A DNA stretch of 64,000 nucleotides, from contig NZ_SRUO01000003.1 of NCBI RefSeq assembly GCF_004791025.1, positions 186,001-250,000 on the forward strand, written 5' to 3'. The stretch is from Mesorhizobium sp. M4B.F.Ca.ET.203.01.1.1. Its GTDB lineage: Bacteria; Pseudomonadota; Alphaproteobacteria; Rhizobiales; Rhizobiaceae. A program made the position numbers and the translations under genes. Position 1 is the stretch's first letter. Every line of letters starts with the position of its first letter. Below, piece by piece: positions 28,570-35,948 of this stretch. The notes below the pieces were generated by a model. That model made no database searches and was not told the DNA's origin. It saw nothing but the letters and a program-made list of their open reading frames with translations.

Positions 28570-28595
28570 GACGGACTGGCTCGGAAAATCACACC

Positions 28596-29090
28596 ATGGC
28601 CAATGTCGAGCAAGTCGAGCAGAAGAAGGGACCATCGCTGGTCGTCCAATTCGCCATGCTCCTGGCGGTGACGGTCGCCGCCGTCGGCATGGGCTGGCTG
28701 TCCGGCGGCTATCTGAAGGGCACCGATGCCCCGGCCTCGGTGCCGGTCGCTCCGGAAAACGAAGGCAGCAGCGAGAAGCCCGCCGAGCCCGGCAAGGAGG
28801 TTGCAGGACCGACGCTTGTCCAGCTAGCGCCGATAACCACAAACCTGGCGTCGCCGGCCGAGGTCTGGATAAGGCTTGAGGCATCGGTGTTCTACGACAC
28901 GCCGCAACCCGCGGAAATGACCGAGCAGATCCACCAGGACCTGCTGGCGCTGGTGCGCACGCTGAAGATGCATCAGATCGAGGGCGCCAGCGGCTACCAG
29001 CATCTGAAGGCCGACCTCGAGGACCGCGCCGCCATCCGCAGCGGCGGCCATGCCAAACAGATTCTGATCAGGACATTGCTGCTCGAATGA
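28596..29090 (+). CDS. fliL: Flagellar basal body-associated protein FliL
   Basis: A 164-residue inner-membrane protein with one transmembrane segment at about residues 18-38 and a periplasmic stomatin-like domain. FliL rings surround stators and raise torque. The ATG at 28596 starts 26 bp after flgH; the longer open frame upstream is a shadow. ATGA overlap with fliP. Confidence 0.9.
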   Translation: MANVEQVEQKKGPSLVVQFAMLLAVTVAAVGMGWLSGGYLKGTDAPASVPVAPENEGSSEKPAEPGKEVAGPTLVQLAPITTNLASPAEVWIRLEASVFYDTPQPAEMTEQIHQDLLALVRTLKMHQIEGASGYQHLKADLEDRAAIRSGGHAKQILIRTLLLE

Positions 29091-29818
29091 GAAAATACCT
29101 TCTCGCCGCCACGCTCCTGGTCCTTGCCACCTCCGTCGCCGCGGCCCAGCAGCTGGATCTCGGTGCCATCGGCAAGGCCGACGGCACGACCGTCGGCTAT
29201 CTGATCCAGATGTTCGGCCTGCTCACCGTGCTGTCGGTGGCGCCGGGGCTTTTGATCATGGTGACGAGCTTCACCCGGTTCGTCATCGCCTTCTCGATCC
29301 TGCGCGCCGGCATCGGCCTGCAGTCGACGCCGGCCAACCTGATCCTGATCTCGCTGTCGCTGTTCATGACTTTCTACGTCATGGCGCCGACCTTCGATCA
29401 GGCCTGGAACACCGGCGTCAAGCCGCTGATGGACAACCAGATCACGCAGGCGGAAGCGTTCGAGAAGATCTCGGACCCGTTCCGCACCTTCATGTTGCAC
29501 AATGTGCGCGACAAGGATTTCGACCTCTTCGCCGACCTTGCCCGCGAACGCGGCCAGACCGTCTCGCGCGACACCGTCGACCTGCGCATCCTGGTGCCCG
29601 CCTTCATGATCTCCGAAATCCGGCGCGGTTTCGAGATCGGCTTCCTGATCGTGCTGCCGTTCCTGGTCATCGACCTGATCGTCGCCACGATCACCATGGC
29701 CATGGGCATGATGATGCTGCCGCCGACCGTGGTGTCGCTGCCGTTCAAGATCCTGTTCTTCGTGCTGATCGACGGCTGGAACCTGCTTGTCGGCAGCCTG
29801 GTGCGGTCCTTCACCTGA
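29087..29818 (+). CDS. fliP: Flagellar export gate protein FliP
   Basis: A 243-residue export-gate protein with cleavable signal peptide (ending AAAQ) and four transmembrane helices. Family hallmarks are MVTSFTRFVIAFSILR and AFMISEIRRGFEIGFLIVLPFLVIDL. Last gene of the flgB operon. Confidence 0.97.
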   Translation: MRKYLLAATLLVLATSVAAAQQLDLGAIGKADGTTVGYLIQMFGLLTVLSVAPGLLIMVTSFTRFVIAFSILRAGIGLQSTPANLILISLSLFMTFYVMAPTFDQAWNTGVKPLMDNQITQAEAFEKISDPFRTFMLHNVRDKDFDLFADLARERGQTVSRDTVDLRILVPAFMISEIRRGFEIGFLIVLPFLVIDLIVATITMAMGMMMLPPTVVSLPFKILFFVLIDGWNLLVGSLVRSFT

Positions 29819-29900
29819 CCTGTCGATATTGATCGCCAGCCTTGCGTGACTTCGCCGCGCCGCCGCGCCGCCGGGCCGAGATTTCCTGCAATATATTTTC

Positions 29901-29908
29901 GGTTAACC
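29901..29908. promoter_or_regulatory. GGTTAACC palindrome upstream of the first flagellin gene
   Basis: An 8-bp perfect palindrome, shortly followed by GTCGCGTTTAGG, in the 242-bp fliP-flagellin gap. The same palindrome lies upstream of the second flagellin gene, so it may mark the flagellin promoters. No CGCGCAAG motif was found here. Confidence 0.3.
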
Positions 29909-30002
29909 GTCGCGTTTAGGCCTTTGGTAGGGACTTGCCAGCATAGTCCCCCCAGATGGCGGGTGATCTCAATCAACGATCATTGGCATGATGCCGCACC
30001 GT

Positions 30003-30023
30003 CATACCGGAAAAGCCGGTATG
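30003..30023 (+). promoter_or_regulatory. 5' leader hairpin of the first flagellin mRNA
   Basis: A perfect 8-bp stem, CATACCGG (30003-30010) and CCGGTATG (30016-30023), with loop AAAAG, 37 bp before the flagellin start. Its position fits a translational or stability control element; FlbT, encoded in this cluster, acts on flagellin 5' leaders in related bacteria. Confidence 0.5.
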
Positions 30024-30060
30024 TCAAAAAAACACGTGTAAAATCAAGGTACGAGTAGCC

Positions 30061-30945
30061 ATGTCCAGTATCATGACCAATTCCTCGGCGCTGACCGCGC
30101 TGCAGAGCTTGAACAACACCAACAAGCAGCTCGAGACCACCCAGTCGCGTATTTCGACTGGTTACCGCGTCGCCACCGCCTCCGACAACGCCGCCTACTG
30201 GTCGATCGCCACCTCGATGAAGTCGGACAACAAGGCGCTCTCGGCCGTGCAGGACTCGCTCGGCCTCGGCGCCGGCAAGGTCGACACCGCCTATACCGCC
30301 ATCAACGACGTCAAGGACCAGGTCGACCTGATCAAGTCCAAGCTGGTCACCGCCCGCGGCGCCAGCCAGGAAGACCAGCAGAAGATCGCGACCGAAATCA
30401 ACGCCATCCAGGCGCAGATCAAGTCGTCGGTCACCAACGCCAACTTCGCCGGCTCGAACCTGCTGCAGAACGACGGCCTCGCCGCGTCCGACCTTAAGAT
30501 CGTCGCTTCCTACAACCGCACCGGCGCGACCGTCACCATCGACACCATCGACGTCAAGGCTGCCGACACGCAGGTCCTCGACGTCGCCGGCACGGGCGGC
30601 ATCGTCGGCGGCCTGCTCGCCACGGCCTTCTTCGATCCGAGCTCTGCCGCTGTCGCCGACACTGCCATCGACACCGCGCTCGGCAGCGTTGAAACGGCGC
30701 TTGGCAAGCTGTCCACCGGTGCCGCTTCGCTCGGCGCCGCCAAGTCGCGCATCGACACCCAGAAGAGCTTCCTGTCGAACCTCTCGGACTCGATCGACAA
30801 GGGCGTCGGCTCGCTGGTCGATGCCGACATGAACAAGGAATCGACCCGCCTGCAGGCCCTCCAGGTCCAGCAGCAGCTCGGCATCCAGGCGCTGTCGATC
30901 GCCAACGGCAATTCGCAGTCGATCCTGTCGCTCTTCCGCGGCTGA
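30061..30945 (+). CDS. fla: Flagellin (first copy)
   Basis: A 294-residue flagellin with conserved N-terminal (LQSLNNTNKQLETTQSRISTGYRVATASDNAAYWSIA) and C-terminal (LVDADMNKESTRLQALQVQQQLGIQALSIANGNSQSIL) D0/D1 domains and a very short variable middle. It is the filament subunit, exported by the flagellar type III apparatus. About 35 substitutions and no gaps separate it from the second copy. The mRNA leader carries a hairpin and a strong terminator follows. Confidence 0.96.
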   Translation: MSSIMTNSSALTALQSLNNTNKQLETTQSRISTGYRVATASDNAAYWSIATSMKSDNKALSAVQDSLGLGAGKVDTAYTAINDVKDQVDLIKSKLVTARGASQEDQQKIATEINAIQAQIKSSVTNANFAGSNLLQNDGLAASDLKIVASYNRTGATVTIDTIDVKAADTQVLDVAGTGGIVGGLLATAFFDPSSAAVADTAIDTALGSVETALGKLSTGAASLGAAKSRIDTQKSFLSNLSDSIDKGVGSLVDADMNKESTRLQALQVQQQLGIQALSIANGNSQSILSLFRG

Positions 30946-30971
30946 TCGCCTCCTGAACTCCAGTCATCTGC

Positions 30972-31003
30972 ATCGGGCCGCGCCATCAGCGCGGCCCGAT
31001 TTT
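30972..31003 (+). terminator. Rho-independent terminator after the first flagellin gene
   Basis: A perfect 12-bp stem (ATCGGGCCGCGC at 30972-30983, GCGCGGCCCGAT at 30989-31000) with loop CATCA, running into TTTT. It makes the first flagellin a single-gene transcript. Confidence 0.9.
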
Positions 31004-31077
31004 CATTTGTGAAACCCTTGTCATTTTCCCTCGCCAAAGCATGGCTTTAACGCGCCATTAACGATGTCGCGCTAGTT

Positions 31078-31089
31078 ATGGTTAACCAT
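31078..31089. promoter_or_regulatory. ATGGTTAACCAT palindrome upstream of the second flagellin gene
   Basis: A perfect 12-bp palindrome that includes the GGTTAACC also present before the first flagellin gene; GTCGCGCTAG lies just upstream. Candidate regulator binding site. Confidence 0.35.
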
Positions 31090-31151
31090 TCACTTATGAC
31101 GGGCAGACCAGTTGGTCGACAGGCATGACGCCCCCGCCAAACGGGTTGACC

Positions 31152-31170
31152 GGCATGCGTAAGGCATGCC
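31152..31170 (+). promoter_or_regulatory. 5' leader hairpin of the second flagellin mRNA
   Basis: A 7-bp stem, GGCATGC (31152-31158) and GCATGCC (31164-31170), with loop GTAAG. It lies directly before the ribosome site AAGGGG, so it could affect initiation. It parallels the leader hairpin of the first copy in position but not in sequence. Confidence 0.45.
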
Positions 31171-31191
31171 TGCTTTGAGAAGGGGTGTACC

Positions 31192-32076
31192 TTGGCAAGT
31201 ATCATGACGAACGCCGCGGCGCTGACCGCGCTGCAGAGCCTCAACGCCACCAACAAGGCGCTTGAAACGACGCAGGCCCGCATCTCGACTGGCTACCGCG
31301 TCGCCACCGCTTCCGACAACGCCGCCTACTGGTCGATCGCCACCAGCATGCGTTCCGACAACAAGGCGCTGTCGGCGGTGCAGGACGCGCTCGGCCTCGG
31401 CGCCGGCAAGGTCGACACCGCCTACACCGCCATCACCGACATCAAGGACCAGGTCGACGCGATCAAGGCCAAGCTGGTCACCGCCCGCGGCGCCAGCCAG
31501 GATAACCAGCAGAAGATCGCGACCGAAATCAAGGCCATCCAGGAGCAGATCAAGTCGTCGGTCACCAATGCCAGCTATGCCGGCTCGAACCTGCTGCAGA
31601 ACGACGGCCTCGTCGCCTCCGACCTGCAGATCGTTGCTTCCTACAACCGCACCGGCACCACCGTCGCCATCGACACCATCAATGTCGCGGCCGCCGACAC
31701 GCAGGTTCTCGATATTGCCGGCACGGGCGGCATCGTCGGCGGCCTGCTCGCCACGACCTTCTTCGACCCAAGCGCCGCTGCCGTCACCGACACCGCCATC
31801 GACACGGCGCTGGGCAGCGTTGAAACGGCGCTTGCCAAGCTCTCGACGGGCGCGGCCTATCTCGGTGCCGCCAAGTCGCGCATCGACACCCAGAAGAGCT
31901 TCCTGTCGAACCTCTCGGACTCGATCGACAAGGGCGTTGGCGCCCTGGTCGACGCCGACATGAACAAGGAATCGACCCGCCTGCAGGCGCTGCAGGTGCA
32001 GCAGCAGCTCGGCATCCAGTCGCTGTCGATCGCCAACGGCAACTCGCAGTCGATCCTGGCCCTGTTCAAGAGCTGA
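31192..32076 (+). CDS. fla: Flagellin (second copy)
   Basis: A 294-residue flagellin, same length as the first copy and nearly 90 percent identical by eye. TTG at 31192 aligns with the ATG of the first copy and has AAGGGG six bases upstream. The next in-frame ATG is four codons later, so this flagellin probably uses a weak start codon. It has its own promoter region, leader hairpin and terminator. Confidence 0.95.
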   Translation: MASIMTNAAALTALQSLNATNKALETTQARISTGYRVATASDNAAYWSIATSMRSDNKALSAVQDALGLGAGKVDTAYTAITDIKDQVDAIKAKLVTARGASQDNQQKIATEIKAIQEQIKSSVTNASYAGSNLLQNDGLVASDLQIVASYNRTGTTVAIDTINVAAADTQVLDIAGTGGIVGGLLATTFFDPSAAAVTDTAIDTALGSVETALAKLSTGAAYLGAAKSRIDTQKSFLSNLSDSIDKGVGALVDADMNKESTRLQALQVQQQLGIQSLSIANGNSQSILALFKS

Positions 32077-32104
32077 CATCCCGGCTGATCTTTCCACTGC
32101 ATCG

Positions 32105-32131
32105 AAGGCCGCGCCGCAAGCGCGGCCTTTT
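32105..32131 (+). terminator. Rho-independent terminator after the second flagellin gene
   Basis: A perfect 10-bp stem (AAGGCCGCGC at 32105-32114, GCGCGGCCTT at 32120-32129) with loop CGCAA; the distal arm runs into TTTT. Confidence 0.88.
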
Positions 32132-32150
32132 GCATTCCGCCTATCATCCT

Positions 32151-32171
32151 CGCACAAGCTTCGCGGTCTAG
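32151..32171 (+). promoter_or_regulatory. Flagellar promoter motif upstream of fliF
   Basis: CGCACAAG (32151-32158), CTTC, GCGG, TC, TAG: one substitution from the shared pattern, 38 bp before the fliF start. Confidence 0.6.
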
Positions 32172-32208
32172 TGTTCCGACGGACAGTCGTGCTGGGAGCC
32201 GTTGGAAC

Positions 32209-33870
32209 GTGCCGGAACAGATCCAGAGCATCATCTCGAATCTCAGGGCATTTGGCGTCAAGCGCCTCGTCATGCTGGGCGGCATCGCGGCGCTCGTCAT
32301 GACCGTCATCGGCGTCGCCTCGATCTATCTCAACCGTCCCGCCTACGAGACGCTCTATGTCGGGCTCGAGCGCTCCGACGTGAACCAGATCGGCCTGGTG
32401 CTGGGCGAGGCCGGCATCGGCTTCGACGTCGGCGCCGACGGCACCTCCGTGCTGGTGCCCGCCGGCACCACCGCGCAGGCTCGCATGATGCTCGCCGAGA
32501 AGGGCCTGCCGACCAGCGCCAATGCCGGCTACGAGCTGTTCGACAATGTCGGCTCGCTCGGCCTGACATCCTTCATGCAGCAGATCACAAGGGTGCGGGC
32601 GCTGGAGGGCGAGATCGCGCGCACCATCCAGTCGATCGCCGGCATCAAGGCGGCGCGCGTCCACATCGTCATGTCCGAGCGTGCCAATTTCCGCCGCGAC
32701 GAGCAGCAGCCCTCGGCCTCGGTGGTCATCCGCTATGCCGGCATCGATGCCGAAAAGAGCGCCATGTCGATCCGCCACCTGGTTGCCGCCGCCGTCCCCG
32801 GCCTGGCGGCCGACAAGGTGACGGTGCTCGATTCCAACGGCAACCTTTTGGCCGCCGGCGACGACCCGTCCAACACCAGCGCTGCCCGCACGCTGGGCGT
32901 CGAGCAGACGGTCGAGGCGCAGATCGGCGACAACATCCGCCGCGCGCTCACCCCCTATCTCGGCCCCGACAATTTCCGCGCCAGCGTCAAGGCCGACGTC
33001 AACACCGATACCCGCCAGACCGAAGAGACGATCTTCGATCCGGAGTCCCGCGTCGAGCGCTCCGTGCAGTCGGTGCGCACCAACGAGAACAGCAATCAGA
33101 AGCAGGCCTCGACCCCGACCAGCGTCGAGCAGAACCTGCCCGAGACCCAGGCGGCCAGCACCGAGGGACCGCAATCCACCTCGCAGAACGACCGCAAGGA
33201 GGAGATCACCAACTACGAAATCAACTCCAAGAAGATCGCTACCGTCTCCAACGGCTATTCGGTCACCAAGATGTCGGTCGCCGTGGTCGTCAACCAGCAG
33301 CGCCTGGCCACCATTCTCGGCAAGGACGCCACGCCGGAGCAGATCGCCAAGCGCGTCGCCGACATCCAGAAGATGGTGGCCTCCGCCACCGGCTTCGACG
33401 AGAAGCGCGGCGACGTCATCGACGTCTCGGCGGTCGAGTTCATCGACGGGCTCGACGGCGAGCCGATCGAGCAGCCGGGCATCCTGGCCTCGATCGGGAC
33501 CTATACCGGCACGTTGATCAATGCCGGCGCCTTCATCGTCGTGGTGTTCCTGGTCGCCTTCTTCGGCCTGAGACCGATGGCGGCGGCGCTGACGGCTCCG
33601 GCCAAGCCGGCCATCGCCGGCCCGAGCTTCGACGATGTCCAGCGCTCGCTGCCGACGCCCGAGCCCGCGGTGGCGGCGATCGGTTCCGACGCGACGGCCG
33701 CTCCCGTCGGCGCCTTGCCGGGCGCGCGCCCCGGCTCCACGCCGCTCGACGACCTTCGCCAGAAGATCCGGCCGGCGCCGCAGGAACGGCTTGCCCGCAT
33801 GGTCGACCTCAACGAGGAACGCACCGCGCAAATCCTGCGCAAATGGGCCGCCCAGGAAGTCGCCGGATAG
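32209..33870 (+). CDS. fliF: Flagellar MS-ring protein FliF
   Basis: A 553-residue MS-ring protein. It has an N-terminal transmembrane helix (about residues 21-43), YscJ-like ring-building domains (YETLYVGLERSDVNQIGLVLGEAGI), a disordered middle region, a second transmembrane helix (about 434-456) and a C-terminal FliG-binding tail. The start is GTG 32209. First gene of the fliF-motB operon. Confidence 0.95.
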   Translation: MPEQIQSIISNLRAFGVKRLVMLGGIAALVMTVIGVASIYLNRPAYETLYVGLERSDVNQIGLVLGEAGIGFDVGADGTSVLVPAGTTAQARMMLAEKGLPTSANAGYELFDNVGSLGLTSFMQQITRVRALEGEIARTIQSIAGIKAARVHIVMSERANFRRDEQQPSASVVIRYAGIDAEKSAMSIRHLVAAAVPGLAADKVTVLDSNGNLLAAGDDPSNTSAARTLGVEQTVEAQIGDNIRRALTPYLGPDNFRASVKADVNTDTRQTEETIFDPESRVERSVQSVRTNENSNQKQASTPTSVEQNLPETQAASTEGPQSTSQNDRKEEITNYEINSKKIATVSNGYSVTKMSVAVVVNQQRLATILGKDATPEQIAKRVADIQKMVASATGFDEKRGDVIDVSAVEFIDGLDGEPIEQPGILASIGTYTGTLINAGAFIVVVFLVAFFGLRPMAAALTAPAKPAIAGPSFDDVQRSLPTPEPAVAAIGSDATAAPVGALPGARPGSTPLDDLRQKIRPAPQERLARMVDLNEERTAQILRKWAAQEVAG

Positions 33871-33873
33871 ACC

Positions 33874-34500
33874 ATGCCCTCAGTCGCCCTCTTCGACCTT
33901 CTCCCGGATTTCGGAACGCGCAGCCCGCGTGCCGGCCAGCCGCAGGCCGCCGCCGAGCCCGAACGCAAGCCCGACGAAGCACCGCCGCAGGCCGACATCG
34001 GCACTTTGATCGCCGAAGCCGTCGCCGATGCGGAAACGGCGCTCGAGGCGCGCCTTGCGGTCGCCCATCAGGCCGCGCTCGACGCCGAGCGCCAGGCCAA
34101 TGCCGACGAGGCAAAAGCTTTCCTTGAAAGCTTCGGCGGCGATGTCGGCCAGGCCGTCGCCAGGCACATCGATGCCATGGAGCTGCGCGTGACCGACCTC
34201 GTCGGCGCCACCCTTGCCCGCATCATTGGCGGCATGGTCAGCGACGACCTGCAGAAGCGCTCGCTGGACGCGCTCGCGCGCACGCTCGGCGAGGCCATCG
34301 CCGACTCCGAGGCGGTGCGCATCGCCGTGCGCGGCCCGCTGTCGCTGTTCGAAACGTTGGCGGCCTCGCTCGGTCCGCGCGCCGCCCAGCTCGACTTCGT
34401 CGAGGCCCAGGGCCTCGACCTCACCGTCGTCATCGACGAGGCGGTGTTCGAGACGCGCATCGCCGAATGGTCGGCCTCGCTGTCCGAGGTTCTGTCATGA
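33874..34500 (+). CDS. FliH-like flagellar export ATPase regulator
   Basis: A 208-residue protein with a Pro/Ala-rich N-terminus, an acidic coiled-coil middle and a C-terminal domain (LARIIGGMVSDDLQKRSLDALARTLGEAI...FETRIAEWSASLSEVLS). This layout resembles FliH/SctL proteins that hold and inhibit the export ATPase. No other fliH candidate occurs in the cluster. It begins three bases after fliF and overlaps motB by ATGA. Assignment rests on layout and position more than on motifs. Confidence 0.7.
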   Translation: MPSVALFDLLPDFGTRSPRAGQPQAAAEPERKPDEAPPQADIGTLIAEAVADAETALEARLAVAHQAALDAERQANADEAKAFLESFGGDVGQAVARHIDAMELRVTDLVGATLARIIGGMVSDDLQKRSLDALARTLGEAIADSEAVRIAVRGPLSLFETLAASLGPRAAQLDFVEAQGLDLTVVIDEAVFETRIAEWSASLSEVLS

Positions 34501-35948
34501 GCGCGGTGGACGCCGGAGAGGACAGGCACGAGATCATCATCGTCAAGCGCAACCATGACGGCCACGACGACGGTCATCATGGCGGCGTCTGGAAGATCGC
34601 CTTCGCCGACTTCATGACCGCCATGATGTGCTTCTTCCTGGTGATGTGGCTGATCAACGCCGCCAACGAGCAGACCAAGGCGGCCGTCGCCAGCTACTTC
34701 AACCCGGTCGAGCTGATCGATCGCAATTCCAGCCGCAAGGGCCTGGAGGATCTCGGCGACGGTCCGAGCAAGGTCGGGCTGACGGCCGACAATCCGCAGG
34801 ACGGCGCCAGCAAGGCCGGTGAGGACGGCAAGGGCGGCGCCGGCTCCTCTGACCGCAGGCAGACCAAGGAAGCCTCGCAGAACTCCGACCTTTCCGACGA
34901 GCATCTGTTTGCCGATCCCTATGCGGTGCTGTCGGAGATCGCGACCGACACCGGGGTGATGCAGAATGTCAGCGCAAAGGGCGAAGGCGGCGCGCAGAAT
35001 GCCGGCCCGGCTACCGGCGCCTCCGGCGGCGAGTCCTACCGCGATCCCTTCGCGCCGGATTTCTGGTCGCAGCAGGTGGCCGCGCCCGGCGCCGAGGAAA
35101 GCGCCGAGCGCGCCAAGATCGAGGGCGATCCGGCAAAGCCCGGCGAGAAAGTCGCCGAGACCCAGGTGCCGAAGGTCAAGGCCGTGCCGCCGGCGCCGCC
35201 GGTCATCGACGCGCCGCTCGAGCCCCTGGCGAAGACGGCGCCCGACAAGGCGGATGCCAAGCCGGAGACGGCAAAGGCCGAAACCGCGAAAGTCGAAGCC
35301 GCCAAGGGCGAGGCTGCAAAAGGCGAAGCCGCCAAGGCTGAGGCCGCCAAGCGCGAAGCTGCAAAAAGCGAAACCGCGACAAGCGAAACCGCCAACGGCG
35401 AGAAGGCCGAGACCGCAACGCCGGAAGCCGCGAAGGCCGAAGCGGCGGCAAAACCCGATGTCGGCGAAAAGGCGCCGAGCGCCGCCACGGTCAAGGCCGC
35501 GGCCGAGGTCAAGCAGCAGCTGGCCGAAGCTTTCAAGCCGGGCGACAAGCTGCATGACGGCGTCTCGGTCGAGGCGACCGACAAGGGCGTCGTCATCTCG
35601 ATCACCGACCAGTTGGATTTCGGCATGTTCGAGATCGGCTCGGCCTTGCCGCGCCGCGAGCTGGTGCTGGCGATGGAGAAGATCGGCCATATCGTCAACA
35701 GCCAGAAGGGCACGATCAGCATCAACGGCCATACTGATTCACGGCCGTTCCGAAGCGACACCTACGACAATTGGCGCCTGTCCACCGCGCGCGCCCATTC
35801 GGCCTACTACATGCTGGTGCGCGGCGGCGTCGACGAGCGCCGCATCACCGAGGTCGCGGGCTTCGCCGACCGGCAGCCGAAGGATCCTGCCGATCCGCTG
35901 GCGGCCGCCAACCGGCGCATCGAGATTCTGATGGCGACGGGCGGATGA
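34497..35948 (+). CDS. motB: Flagellar motor stator protein MotB
   Basis: A 483-residue stator subunit, longer than the usual 310-400. The single transmembrane helix carries the proton-binding aspartate in FADFMTAMMCFFLVMWL (Asp38). The C-terminal OmpA-like peptidoglycan-binding domain contains ISINGHTDSRPF and NWRLSTARAHSAYYML. Between them, residues about 255-321 are a run of EAAKx pentads. ATGA overlaps with both neighbours; it works with MotA and, in rhizobia, MotC. Confidence 0.95.
   Translation: MSAVDAGEDRHEIIIVKRNHDGHDDGHHGGVWKIAFADFMTAMMCFFLVMWLINAANEQTKAAVASYFNPVELIDRNSSRKGLEDLGDGPSKVGLTADNPQDGASKAGEDGKGGAGSSDRRQTKEASQNSDLSDEHLFADPYAVLSEIATDTGVMQNVSAKGEGGAQNAGPATGASGGESYRDPFAPDFWSQQVAAPGAEESAERAKIEGDPAKPGEKVAETQVPKVKAVPPAPPVIDAPLEPLAKTAPDKADAKPETAKAETAKVEAAKGEAAKGEAAKAEAAKREAAKSETATSETANGEKAETATPEAAKAEAAAKPDVGEKAPSAATVKAAAEVKQQLAEAFKPGDKLHDGVSVEATDKGVVISITDQLDFGMFEIGSALPRRELVLAMEKIGHIVNSQKGTISINGHTDSRPFRSDTYDNWRLSTARAHSAYYMLVRGGVDERRITEVAGFADRQPKDPADPLAAANRRIEILMATGG
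35259..35460 (+). repeat. EAAKx pentapeptide-coding repeat inside motB
   Basis: Roughly 200 bp of degenerate 15-bp units (GAGGCTGCAAAAGGC-type) encoding about a dozen EAAKx pentads. The periodic code predicts a stiff helical linker in the periplasmic part of MotB. Units are imperfect, and copy number may vary between strains. Confidence 0.75.

Noticed and set aside
31090-33831. A 913-codon open frame on the minus strand
   Set aside because: It lies opposite the second flagellin gene and fliF, both certain; the product has no recognisable domain.
35259-35460. Possible CRISPR-like or tandem non-coding repeat
   Set aside because: Units are degenerate, have no spacers, and encode EAAKx pentads in the motB frame.
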